Shown one piece after another: positions 35,408 to 44,362 of a stretch of 64,000 bases of DNA; position 1 is the stretch's first letter; the number at the start of each line of letters is the position of its first letter. The translations under genes and the position numbers were made by a program. Source of the stretch: Aquitalea denitrificans (GTDB lineage Bacteria; Pseudomonadota; Gammaproteobacteria; Burkholderiales; Chromobacteriaceae); assembly GCF_009856625.1 (NCBI RefSeq), contig NZ_CP047241.1:3100001-3164000 (forward strand), given 5' to 3'. The notes beneath the pieces were generated by a model. That model was not told the origin of the DNA. It saw only the letters and a list, made by a program, of their open reading frames with translations, and did not search any database.

Positions 35408-36841
35408 TCAAGCCTGCAAATACACCACATGACTATGCGTGTATTCGTACAGGCCATGCTTGCCGTCAGCCCCACCGATGCCGGATTTGCGCACTCCGGC
35501 ATGGAAACCTTGCATCGCTTCGAAGTTTTCCCGGTTGATATAGGTTTCGCCGAAGTCCAGCTCTCGCATTGCCTGCATCGCCTTGGCCAGATCGCGGGTA
35601 TAGAGGGATGAAGTGAGGCCGTAGGCAGAATCATTGGCCAGGGCAATCGCCTCCTCCAGACTGTCCACCACCTGTATGGGCAATACCGGGCCGAATATCT
35701 CTTGCAGCATGACATCCATCTGCCCATGGCAGCCGGCCAGCACCGTGGGCTGGAAATGGAATCCAGACCCCAGATCCGCCACCTGACCGCCGGTGATCAA
35801 CTGCGCCCCTGCCTGCACCGCCTGCGCCACTTTTGCCTGCACCCTTTCCAGTGCCTGGTGGTTGATCAGCGGCCCCATGTCGATATCCGCCACCTCCAGC
35901 GGATCGCCATAGCGGGTTGCCGCCATGGCGCTGGCCACCTTGTCGATGAAGGCATCTGCTACCTTGCGCTCGACATAAACCCGTTCGGCACAGTTGCAAA
36001 CCTGACCGGTATTGATGATGCGCGAAGCGTGAATGGCCCTGGCAGCCAGATCGAGGTCGGCATCGGCCAGTACGATGGCTGGTGCCTTGCCACCCAGCTC
36101 CAGATTCAGTTTGGTGATATGCGGGGCTGCCGCTGCCGCAATGCGCGCACCGGTCGCCACACTGCCGGTAAAGCTGATCATGTCGACATCCGCGCTGCCA
36201 GCCATGTCAGCCCCGGTCTGTCCCCGGCCATACAGCACATTGAACACCCCGGCCGGCAAGCCTGACTGCGCCACCAACTGGCTGAACAGATGGCAGTTGA
36301 TCGGCGTTTCCTCGCTGGGCTTGATCACGATGGTATTGCCGGTCAGCAGGGCAGGAGCCATCTTGCGGGCAATCAGAAAGAAAGGAAAATTCCAGGGCAG
36401 GATGCCGGCCACCACGCCCAGCGGTTTGCGCAGCAGGAATATCTGCTCGCCGGCCCGGTCGCTGCTGATGACTTCTCCTTCAATGCGCCTGGCCCATTCG
36501 GCCATATAGTCCAGATAGTCGGCAGTAAAGCGCACTTCAACCCTGGCCAGCGCCAGGGTTTTGCCTTGTTCTGCGCTAATGGTATGGGCCAGCACATCCA
36601 CTTGCTGACGAACAAGGGCGGCAATACTGCGCAGAAAGCCGCCACGTTCGATGGCCGGACGCGCAGCCCAGTCATGCTGGGCGGCACGGGCTGCGCTGAT
36701 GGCCTGTGCCACCTGCTGCGCGGAAGCCTGCGGAGAATGGGCCAGCATCTGGCCATTGGCCGGATTACTCACCCCATGGTGATCGGCACCTTCGATAAAA
36801 CGGCCATTGATGTAATGACGCAATTGCTGAATTTCAGACAT
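35408..36841 (-). CDS. aldA: L-lactaldehyde dehydrogenase (AldA-like)
   Basis: 477 residues. Aldehyde dehydrogenase with catalytic Cys at 282 (TGQVCNCAERV, the same context as E. coli AldA), Glu at 249 (LELGGKAP) and TGSVATG cofactor loop. In this cluster it would oxidise L-lactaldehyde, released by the rhamnonate aldolase, to L-lactate with NAD. Last gene of the rhamnose operon. Glycolaldehyde would be a side substrate, as in E. coli. Confidence 0.88.
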   Translation of the reverse strand: MSEIQQLRHYINGRFIEGADHHGVSNPANGQMLAHSPQASAQQVAQAISAARAAQHDWAARPAIERGGFLRSIAALVRQQVDVLAHTISAEQGKTLALARVEVRFTADYLDYMAEWARRIEGEVISSDRAGEQIFLLRKPLGVVAGILPWNFPFFLIARKMAPALLTGNTIVIKPSEETPINCHLFSQLVAQSGLPAGVFNVLYGRGQTGADMAGSADVDMISFTGSVATGARIAAAAAPHITKLNLELGGKAPAIVLADADLDLAARAIHASRIINTGQVCNCAERVYVERKVADAFIDKVASAMAATRYGDPLEVADIDMGPLINHQALERVQAKVAQAVQAGAQLITGGQVADLGSGFHFQPTVLAGCHGQMDVMLQEIFGPVLPIQVVDSLEEAIALANDSAYGLTSSLYTRDLAKAMQAMRELDFGETYINRENFEAMQGFHAGVRKSGIGGADGKHGLYEYTHSHVVYLQA

Positions 36842-36913
36842 CGGAATGCTCCTGAAAAATCATGTTGCCATGCTGGGCGCACATCACCCGAGAGGGCCCT
36901 TGCCGGGGGAGAT

Positions 36914-37723
36914 CTAATAAGCTTGCCTGCCGCTGGCAGGTAAAGGGGAGGCACGGAAACGTGCCAGGCTGGCCAGTGCCGCCTGACGCAGCAGCGGGAT
37001 ATCGATGCTGATGGCAATAAAGCTGCAACCCCACTCGGCATAGCGGCGGGCATCCTGTTCATTGGGTGCCAGAATGCCGCAGGCCTTGCCCTGTGCCAGA
37101 CAGCAGTCAATGGTGTGGCGGATGCTGTGCTGGACCTCGGCATGGCTGGCATTACCCGCGTGGCCCATGCTGGTGGACAAGTCGGCCGGGCCGATAAAGA
37201 TGGCATCCACGCCTTCCACTGCTGCTATCTGCGCCGCGTTTTCCACCCCGAGTGAAGATTCGATCTGCACCACCAGACAAAGCGCCTGATCGGCCTGCGG
37301 TATGTAATCCACCACCGCATCCCAACGGGTGGCACGAATCAGCCCGCCGCCGACACCACGTATCCCCGCTGGCGGATAACGCATGGCCCGCACCAGGGCT
37401 GCGGCCTGCGCTGCGCTCTCCACCATCGGCACCATCAGGCTTTGTGCGCCGATATCCAGCACCTGCTTGATCAATGCCGGGTCGCCATGCGGAATGCGCA
37501 CCACCGGATTGACGGGATAAGCCGCCAGCGCCTGTAGCTGTCCCAACAGCGTGGGCACGGTATTGGGCGCATGCTCGCCATCGAGCAAAATCCAGTCATG
37601 GCCGGTGGTCGCCAGGATTTCCGCACTATAGGCGGAAGCCATGCCGGCCCAGATGCCGTACAAGGGGGAAGATGAAGGCATCTGCCTTAAGGCAGATTTG
37701 AATTGATTGCTTGGCAGTTGCAT
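36914..37723 (-). CDS. rhmA: 2-keto-3-deoxy-L-rhamnonate aldolase (HpcH/HpaI family)
   Basis: 269 residues. Class II pyruvate aldolase fold: YGIWAGM, LLDGEHAPN, the metal-ligand Glu in VQIES and Asp in GPADLSTSMG, and GIRGVGGGLIRAT. The family splits 2-keto-3-deoxy acids into pyruvate and an aldehyde. Next to rhamnonate dehydratase, the expected substrate is 2-keto-3-deoxy-L-rhamnonate, giving L-lactaldehyde. AGGAG lies 6 nt before the ATG at 37723. A 4-hydroxy-2-oxoheptanedioate role is possible but not supported by neighbours. Confidence 0.87.
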   Translation of the reverse strand: MQLPSNQFKSALRQMPSSSPLYGIWAGMASAYSAEILATTGHDWILLDGEHAPNTVPTLLGQLQALAAYPVNPVVRIPHGDPALIKQVLDIGAQSLMVPMVESAAQAAALVRAMRYPPAGIRGVGGGLIRATRWDAVVDYIPQADQALCLVVQIESSLGVENAAQIAAVEGVDAIFIGPADLSTSMGHAGNASHAEVQHSIRHTIDCCLAQGKACGILAPNEQDARRYAEWGCSFIAISIDIPLLRQAALASLARFRASPLPASGRQAY

Positions 37724-37732
37724 GGGCAACTC

Positions 37733-38500
37733 CTATTGCAGATTGACATACATGCCGCCATCCACCAGCAGGCTGGCACCGGTGACATAACGCGCCAGGT
37801 CTGAAGCCAGGAATACCGCCGGGCCGACCAGATCCTCCGGCTGCCCCAGCCGCCCCAGCGGGATGCGGTTTTGCATGTAGCTGCGCTTGTGCGGATCTGC
37901 CAGATCCTCCCGGTTGATGTCGGTTTCTATGGTGCCCGGCAGCAAGGCATTGCAGCGGATGCCAAGCGGCCCCAAGGCAATGGCGCAGGACTGCATCAGC
38001 GACAGCAAACCGGCCTTGGTGGGGGTGTAGTGGGTTTGCATGCCACCGCCCACCAGGGCACTGATGGAGCTGACGGCAATGATGGCGCCGCCTTCGCCCT
38101 GCTGCTGCATCTGGCGTGCGGCTGCCTGTACCGCAAAATAAGCACCGTTGAGATTGGTATTCACCGTGCGGTAATACGTCTCGTGCGGCATGTCCAGAAA
38201 GGCGTGGAAAGGACAGATGCCGGCATTGCTGATGAAGACATCCACTCCGCCCAAGTGCTCCACGGCCATGGCAATCAGCGCGGCACCGGTGTCGGGGTCG
38301 CCGATATCACCCGCCTGATCGGCCACCTTGCGCCCCAGGACCTCAATCTGGTGACGCAGGGTCAGGATGTCATCCGCACTGCTGCGGCCACTGTGGCCCA
38401 GCATCACATCCGCCCCATGGCGGGCACAGCCCAGTGCAATGGCCCGCCCTATGCCACGGGACGCCCCGGTAATCACCACTCGCTTACCTGCTAACAACAT
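37733..38500 (-). CDS. SDR oxidoreductase, probable L-rhamnose 1-dehydrogenase
   Basis: 255 residues. Classical short-chain dehydrogenase: TGASRGIG at 11-18, SNAG at 91-94, catalytic Ser in VSSIS near 145, Tyr 158 and Lys 162 (YTPTK). It resembles the NAD(P) L-rhamnose 1-dehydrogenases of the non-phosphorylative pathway. It would oxidise L-rhamnopyranose to the lactone. Assignment to rhamnose rests on the surrounding genes. Nine nt before the aldolase start. Confidence 0.85.
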   Translation of the reverse strand: MLLAGKRVVITGASRGIGRAIALGCARHGADVMLGHSGRSSADDILTLRHQIEVLGRKVADQAGDIGDPDTGAALIAMAVEHLGGVDVFISNAGICPFHAFLDMPHETYYRTVNTNLNGAYFAVQAAARQMQQQGEGGAIIAVSSISALVGGGMQTHYTPTKAGLLSLMQSCAIALGPLGIRCNALLPGTIETDINREDLADPHKRSYMQNRIPLGRLGQPEDLVGPAVFLASDLARYVTGASLLVDGGMYVNLQ

Positions 38501-38627
38501 CGCTTTACCTCCTCAGAAATACTGGCGATACCAGCCCGATGTGCTACAGCCATCCCTTGATCCCGCACTCGCCACCACCACAGGCCAGGACCAAGGACAA
38601 ATCCCGTCTTTGCCAGCCGTGCTTAGA

Positions 38628-38733
38628 GCTGCTAACAAAACCTCGTAGAGAACCCGGGCCAAGGCGCGCCGCCGCAGACAGTACATGGCGTACGGCAAGG
38701 CGGCGCAACGCTGGAGCGGGGGTTTTGTTAGCG
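38628..38733 (-). repeat. Dispersed 106-bp terminal-inverted-repeat element, copy 1
   Basis: Core 38631-38732 begins GCTAACAAAACC and ends GGTTTTGTTAGC, a 12-bp perfect terminal inverted repeat. A GC-rich inner inverted segment (GCGCCGCC / GGCGGCGC) allows an imperfect long hairpin. The reverse complement is identical, base for base, to 58309-58414. It begins 5 nt after the rhaT stop. It encodes no transposase; it could be a MITE-like or REP-like element. Confidence 0.85.
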
Positions 38734-38737
38734 AGTC

Positions 38738-39796
38738 TTAGTGGACTGCACTACCAAAACCCACCATGCCGATGGCGGCAATGATGACCACAATGCCCAG
38801 CAACAGGATGCGGCGTGTTTGCGGCGCAGTGCCGCGCCATTCGCCCAGGCAGACACCCCAGACATTGGAAATCAGGATGATGAAAGACATGTGCAACACC
38901 CAGGAGCTGGTGGGGTTATGCAAACGGCTTTCACCCATGCCATAGAAAAAGAACTGCAGATACCACAGCAAGCCACCCAGCGCGCACAGCAAGTAATTGC
39001 GCAGCAAGGGGGTGTTGCGATTGACGAACTCGCCCAGACTGCGACGGCGTAAGGACAGGTGCAGACACCACAGCGCATTGGTGGTGAGGCCGCCAAGCAT
39101 GATGACGGCAAAGGTCAGATTGTTCATGAACAGGGAATTGGCACCGTGCGCCACCGCGGCCAGCGCCAGTGGTTTGCCCGCATTGATGCCGTAGCTGAAG
39201 CAGGCACTCAGGCAACCGGACACCAGCGCAACCGCGATGCCCTTTTTCATATTGAATTCCTGGACCGCACTTTGCTTGGTCGCCAGATCGACTTCGCGCT
39301 CCTTGCGCATGCCGGCCACCCCGCACAACACGATGCCGATCAGCGAGCCCAGCACGCCCAGCAGCACCATCTGCCCACCGCTGCTGAGCAGCATCTGGCT
39401 CAGGCGCAAACCATCCTCGCGGCCAAACAGGTCATTGAACAGCGGCGGCATCAGGGCACCCAGGGCAGATGTCAGGCCCATGATGATGGACATGCCCAGC
39501 GACAGGCCGATATAGCGCATGGCCAGGCCAAAGGTGAGGCCACCGATGCCCCATAACACGCCGAAGAAGTAAGTCCAGCCCAGTGTGCCGCCGTCTGCCG
39601 CCTCAATGATGGAAGCAAAAGCCGGAATGGTCAGGGCAATGGCTAGCCACGGGGCAATCAGCCAGGAAAACAAGCCGCCCAGCAGCCAGAAGTTTTCCCA
39701 GGACCACAGCCGCACGCTGCGATACGGCAGATAAAAACTGGCGGATGAAAACGAGCCGATGAAATGAAACAACAGGCCCAGCAGAATGATGGCCAT
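38738..39796 (-). CDS. rhaT: L-rhamnose-proton symporter RhaT-like
   Basis: 352 residues with about ten hydrophobic segments. Family-typical stretches are FHFIGSFSSASFYLPY at the N-terminus, ENFWLLGGLFSW and TNALWCLHL. It imports L-rhamnose with H+ across the inner membrane. Start ATG 39796, 4 nt after the stop of the lactonase gene. A repeat element, not a gene, separates it from the SDR gene downstream. Confidence 0.9.
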   Translation of the reverse strand: MAIILLGLLFHFIGSFSSASFYLPYRSVRLWSWENFWLLGGLFSWLIAPWLAIALTIPAFASIIEAADGGTLGWTYFFGVLWGIGGLTFGLAMRYIGLSLGMSIIMGLTSALGALMPPLFNDLFGREDGLRLSQMLLSSGGQMVLLGVLGSLIGIVLCGVAGMRKEREVDLATKQSAVQEFNMKKGIAVALVSGCLSACFSYGINAGKPLALAAVAHGANSLFMNNLTFAVIMLGGLTTNALWCLHLSLRRRSLGEFVNRNTPLLRNYLLCALGGLLWYLQFFFYGMGESRLHNPTSSWVLHMSFIILISNVWGVCLGEWRGTAPQTRRILLLGIVVIIAAIGMVGFGSAVH

Positions 39797-39800
39797 CTGG

Positions 39801-40700
39801 CTAGTCTCCCAATTGGTAAAAACGCCAGGCGTTGTCGGCAAACATGGCACGACGCTCATGTGCCGCTGCCTGCGCCAGCAAATTGTCATAGGCCTGCCAC
39901 AGCCTGCGGTAGGAGGTGTACAGGCTGCACACCGGGAAATTGGAAGCAAACATGCAGCGTGCGCTGCCGAAGGCGTCGATGGCCTCGTACACCAGCGGCC
40001 GCAGACTGTCCTCGGTCCAGTGGTGGTCGAGCATGCCGAAACCGCTCAGCTTTACCTGCACATTCGGGCAGGCTGCCAGGGCCCGCATGCCATCCCGCCA
40101 CGCGTGCCAGCCGGCAGGGGCATGGCGATCCACATACATGCCGGCATGATTCAGCGCAAAGCGCACCGCCGGATAACGCCTGGCCAGCGCAGCGGCTTCC
40201 TGCATTTGTGAGGGGTAGATTTGCAATTCGAAGATCAGGCCATGGCGCTCCAGCAAGGCCATCCCGCACTGCCATTGCGCCTCGCGCATGTAGTGGCGGC
40301 CCACATAGTCGAACTGTGGGTTGGCATGCACGTTGAGAATCTGCCGCACACCACGTACGCGGGTGGAAGCTGCCAGTTGCCGGGCAAGCTGATCCGCCGC
40401 CTGCGGGTTGGCCAGATCGAGAAAAGGCAGCAAAGCAACTGGCAAGGTATCGCCAGACAAGTCGAGCATGTGTTCCAGTTGGCGGGTTTCCTCCAGCGCA
40501 TCCGTCGCATTGGCTTCGATATGCACCACGCCTGCCAGCTCGATATCGGCCTGCTCGGCCAATTGCCGCAAGTCCGACCACCGGAAGTCACGCGCCAGCG
40601 CGGCGTAATCACCCAGCAGATTGGGCTTGCGCCGGGTCAGCCAGGGATACTGATTTCCTTCCAGCCACCAGAAATGGCAATGGGCGTCTACGATGCGCAT
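39801..40700 (-). CDS. Amidohydrolase, probable L-rhamnono-1,4-lactonase
   Basis: 299 residues. Amidohydrolase-2 TIM-barrel: the metal-binding DAHCHFW at the N-terminus, FALNHAGMYVD in the middle and FASNFPVCSLY near the C-terminus, as in fucono/rhamnonolactonases. It would open the lactone to L-rhamnonate. GGGAGGGG lies 5 nt before the ATG at 40700, and the gene overlaps the rhaM stop by 13 nt. Confidence 0.86.
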   Translation of the reverse strand: MRIVDAHCHFWWLEGNQYPWLTRRKPNLLGDYAALARDFRWSDLRQLAEQADIELAGVVHIEANATDALEETRQLEHMLDLSGDTLPVALLPFLDLANPQAADQLARQLAASTRVRGVRQILNVHANPQFDYVGRHYMREAQWQCGMALLERHGLIFELQIYPSQMQEAAALARRYPAVRFALNHAGMYVDRHAPAGWHAWRDGMRALAACPNVQVKLSGFGMLDHHWTEDSLRPLVYEAIDAFGSARCMFASNFPVCSLYTSYRRLWQAYDNLLAQAAAHERRAMFADNAWRFYQLGD

Positions 40701-41047
40701 GGCGGCCCCTCCCCCGTGCTCAGCACAAACATGCTGTGCAAGGGATGCTGTAGCGGCGCGAGGTCCGGCATGGTGGCCATGATGTCGGCCATATAGGCCC
40801 ACCATTGCTGCATCACCGGCAGGCTGGGCAGTTCAGCCAGCCTGTCGGGCTGGCTGCAGTACAGCACGGCAAACAAGGCGTCATCCTTGTCATCATGAAA
40901 AATGCGGTACTCGACAATGCCGGCATCCAGCAGCGCGCTGCGCAGCTCCGGCCAGATGGCGGCATGACGCCGTTGATATTCCTCTGCTTGCCCCGGAAAC
41001 AACTGCATGCGGAAAGCCAGGGTGCAAAGTGCTTGTCCATGCGTCAT
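40688..41047 (-). CDS. rhaM: L-rhamnose mutarotase
   Basis: 119 residues. Matches RhaM: RMQLFPGQAEEYQRRHAAIW with the catalytic His, EYRIFHDD, and MQQWWAYM. It interconverts alpha and beta L-rhamnopyranose. About 13 residues longer than the E. coli enzyme at the ends. GGGAGG, formed by the end of rhmD, lies 5 nt before the ATG, so translation is probably coupled. Confidence 0.9.
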   Translation of the reverse strand: MTHGQALCTLAFRMQLFPGQAEEYQRRHAAIWPELRSALLDAGIVEYRIFHDDKDDALFAVLYCSQPDRLAELPSLPVMQQWWAYMADIMATMPDLAPLQHPLHSMFVLSTGEGPPCAS

Positions 41048-41048
41048 T

Positions 41049-42248
41049 TCAGCCTCCCGGAGTGTGCAGGTAGGGGCGATGCAAGGCGCAGGCGGGATTA
41101 AGCTCCACGCCGAAACCGGGACGGTCCAGCCGCGATACCGGCATGCGACCGTTTTCCGGCACCGGCTCGTGCAATAACTGCGGACTGAACATCGGCACCA
41201 CCTGATCGGCCTGCGGTGCCATCATCAGGAATTCGGCAAACGGGCTGTTATGACGGGTGGCGACAAAGTGATAGCTGTACACGCTGGAGCCATGCGGAAT
41301 CACCAGCGCCTGATGCGTATCGGCCAGTGCCGAGATTTTCAGCAGCTCGGTAATGCCGCCACACCAGCCGACATCGGGCTGGATGATGTCGCAGCAGCCC
41401 ATTTCCAGCAGCATGCGAAAACCCCAGCGCGTGGCCTCGTGTTCGCCGGTGGTACATAACATGCCGGCCGGCAGTTGCTGCCGTAAGGCGGCATAGCCCC
41501 AGTAGTCGTCCGGCGGCAGTGCTTCTTCTATCCACTTCAGGCCATATTGTTGTGCCGCCTGTGCCAGACGGATGGCGTAGTTCAGATCCAGGCTCATCCA
41601 GCAGTCGACCATCAGCCAAAAGTCCGGGCCTACCCGCTCGCGCATGCTGGCCAGCAAGGCCAGGTTTTTTTGCAGGCCGTCCTCCCCCTCCGCCGGCCCG
41701 TGGTGCAGCGGCATTTTCCCGCCAATGAATCCCATTTCACGCGCGAGGTCTGGCCGCGCGCCGGTGGCATAAAACTGCAGCTCGTCCCGCACTGCGCCAC
41801 CCAGCAACTGGTACACCGGCTCCTGCCTCACCTTGCCCAGCAAATCCCACAAGGCCAGATCCACCCCGGAGATGGCGTTGAGCACCAGGCCCTTGCGTCC
41901 ATAAAACAGGGTGCCGTGGTACATCTGGTCCCAGATGCGCTCGATATCGCAAACCCGGGCCCCTTCCACGAAACGGGCCAGATGGCGCTCGACGATAAAA
42001 GCTGCCGGCTCACCGCCGGTGGTCACGGCAAAGCCAATGTTGCCGGCGCTGTCCTCAACTTCCACCACCAGCGTGCCCAGTACATTGATGCCAAAGCTGC
42101 GTCGGCTCTGCCGGTAGGCCGGGTATTTGGACATGGGCGTGGCAATGTGATCGTCAATCCAATGGCCATCGGCCTGATCGTGATAATCCGCACCACCACC
42201 ACGCAGGGTAAAAGCACGGACGTGTTTGATGACTGGCATTTGCTTCAT
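41049..42248 (-). CDS. rhmD: L-rhamnonate dehydratase
   Basis: 399 residues. Enolase-superfamily enzyme with metal ligands in VDCWMSLD, IEEALPPDDY and GEHEATRWG, and the catalytic His in IPHGSSVYSYHF preceded by Asp in QPDVGWCGG. The N-terminal capping domain and length match E. coli RhmD. It dehydrates L-rhamnonate to 2-keto-3-deoxy-L-rhamnonate. First gene of the operon, divergent from the LysR gene. GGAG is 9 nt upstream of the ATG. Confidence 0.92.
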   Translation of the reverse strand: MKQMPVIKHVRAFTLRGGGADYHDQADGHWIDDHIATPMSKYPAYRQSRRSFGINVLGTLVVEVEDSAGNIGFAVTTGGEPAAFIVERHLARFVEGARVCDIERIWDQMYHGTLFYGRKGLVLNAISGVDLALWDLLGKVRQEPVYQLLGGAVRDELQFYATGARPDLAREMGFIGGKMPLHHGPAEGEDGLQKNLALLASMRERVGPDFWLMVDCWMSLDLNYAIRLAQAAQQYGLKWIEEALPPDDYWGYAALRQQLPAGMLCTTGEHEATRWGFRMLLEMGCCDIIQPDVGWCGGITELLKISALADTHQALVIPHGSSVYSYHFVATRHNSPFAEFLMMAPQADQVVPMFSPQLLHEPVPENGRMPVSRLDRPGFGVELNPACALHRPYLHTPGG

Positions 42249-42524
42249 GGTGGACTGCTCCGACGTTGAATATCCGAATCCAAACTGATCAGAAAAAACC
42301 AATATCCGGGATGAATTTACTGGAATGAATTGAGAAATTAATCACAGCCAATAATAAAAATCGACATAAGAATATTCACCCCCTTCAATAAGGAATCATC
42401 TTGATTTTCTTTGGTAAATATCAGGCCATTGATGGTACTCAGAAGATAAGCGGCAGCAGCAAAACTACGACATACTCGCAGAACCATCCAATTACATTTA
42501 ATTAACTGGCGATACCTTCTGCTT
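42249..42524. promoter_or_regulatory. Divergent rhmD / LysR promoter region
   Basis: 276 bp, clearly more AT-rich than the genes at its sides. A loose TTGAT-N14-ATCAG dyad near 42400-42425 could be the regulator's site. No single strong promoter stands out. Confidence 0.45.
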
Positions 42525-43493
42525 ATGGATAAAACTGCCATGCTGCCAGCAACACAGCACCGTCATTTACTGCAACGCCTGCGTTACAAGCATTTGCAAA
42601 TGTTGGTGTTATTGGGGGATAACCAGAATATGAAACGGACGGCGGAAGGCATGCATATGTCGCAACCAGCTGCCAGCCGCATGCTGCAGGAAATCGAGGA
42701 TATGTTTGACTGCCAGCTGTTTGACCGCCTGCCACATGGCATGCGCCCCACGGCACTGGGCGTGGTGTTGGTCAAATTCGCCACCCGCAGCCTGCACCAC
42801 CTGGAAGGCTGCATGGAGACGCTGGCCCTGCAGAAGAAAGAAGGCTTTGGCTATCTGTCAGTAGGCACCATCATGGGTGCGGCACCCGAGCGGATCATGG
42901 CGGCGATTGCACGTTTGAAACAGGAAAGGCCTCGCCTGTGCATTCGCGTGATGGGAGACACCAGCGACGAAGTGGTCCGCCTGCTGGAACAAGGACGCAT
43001 CGACCTGGCCATTGCCCGGCGCAGCCCGAAAACTGAAGATGCAGCTTTTAATTTTTGGCCATTGGGCAATGAAATATTGCGACTGGTGGTGGCTAAACAC
43101 CATGTGTTATTGCAACAGCAACATATCGAATTGCCGGTATTACTACGAGACTGGCCATGGATATTACAAGCGCCCAGCAGCCCGGCACGCATGGCATTGG
43201 AGCAATATCTGCTGCAAACCGCACTGCCCTTGCCCGGCAATATCATCGAGAGCAATTCGGTTTACTCCATGCTGCAACTGATTCAACACACCAATGCGGT
43301 GATGCTGTTAGCGGAATCCGCCATGACAGACTATCTGGACATGGGTATCGTGCAAATCTTGCCAATCCAGGTAAGCATACCGTTGCCTCCTTTTGGCATC
43401 CTGACGCACAAGCATGAGCCGCTTAGCGAAGAACAACAGGTTTTTATTTCCTACCTGCATCAGTCATCAGCAATTTCCACACAAAAAAGGTAG
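42525..43493 (+). CDS. LysR-family regulator, probable rhamnose regulator
   Basis: 322 residues. The helix-turn-helix (about 20-75, MKRTAEGMHMSQPAASRMLQEI; first part quoted by position) and effector domain resemble the GbpR/sugar-acid branch of LysR regulators. Divergent orientation from rhmD with a shared 276-bp region is the usual layout for a regulator of the opposite operon. The inducer may be rhamnose, rhamnonate or a later intermediate (inference). The last residues (about 300-322) are AT-richer. Confidence 0.85.
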   Translation: MDKTAMLPATQHRHLLQRLRYKHLQMLVLLGDNQNMKRTAEGMHMSQPAASRMLQEIEDMFDCQLFDRLPHGMRPTALGVVLVKFATRSLHHLEGCMETLALQKKEGFGYLSVGTIMGAAPERIMAAIARLKQERPRLCIRVMGDTSDEVVRLLEQGRIDLAIARRSPKTEDAAFNFWPLGNEILRLVVAKHHVLLQQQHIELPVLLRDWPWILQAPSSPARMALEQYLLQTALPLPGNIIESNSVYSMLQLIQHTNAVMLLAESAMTDYLDMGIVQILPIQVSIPLPPFGILTHKHEPLSEEQQVFISYLHQSSAISTQKR

Positions 43494-43530
43494 AAAGACG
43501 GCCAGAAAAGTCCGCATGAATGGCAGGAAA

Positions 43531-43556
43531 AGAAAAAGCCTCCGTATGGAGGCTTT
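43531..43556. terminator. Terminator between LysR and yecA-like genes
   Basis: Nine-bp stem AAAGCCTCC with complement and GTAT loop. The T-run is on the minus strand, so it serves mainly the YecA-like gene. Confidence 0.75.
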
Positions 43557-43595
43557 CAGGTATGACATTCACCAGCCCGCAGGCTGGCAGAAAAC

Positions 43596-44267
<672 letters not shown>

Positions 44268-44308
44268 GGTGCACTCCTGAAGTCAGATTGAATGGGCGCA
44301 TTGTAGCG

Positions 44309-44332
44309 AAAAAAGCCCCGGCTCGCCGGGGC
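44309..44332 (-). terminator. Terminator of acyl-CoA synthetase gene
   Basis: GCCCCGGC and GCCGGGGC arms with a 2-nt loop; six T follow on the minus strand. Confidence 0.85.
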
Positions 44333-44362
44333 CTGTGCATACAAAGTTTGATCCATCTGCGT

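Noticed and set aside
38513..38698. 61-codon frame containing AMYCLRRRALARV
   Set aside because: It lies in the dispersed repeat; the same peptide appears at the other copy only because the DNA is identical.
42338..42541. 67-codon frame antisense to the LysR start
   Set aside because: AT-rich intergenic frame with no ribosome site or family similarity.
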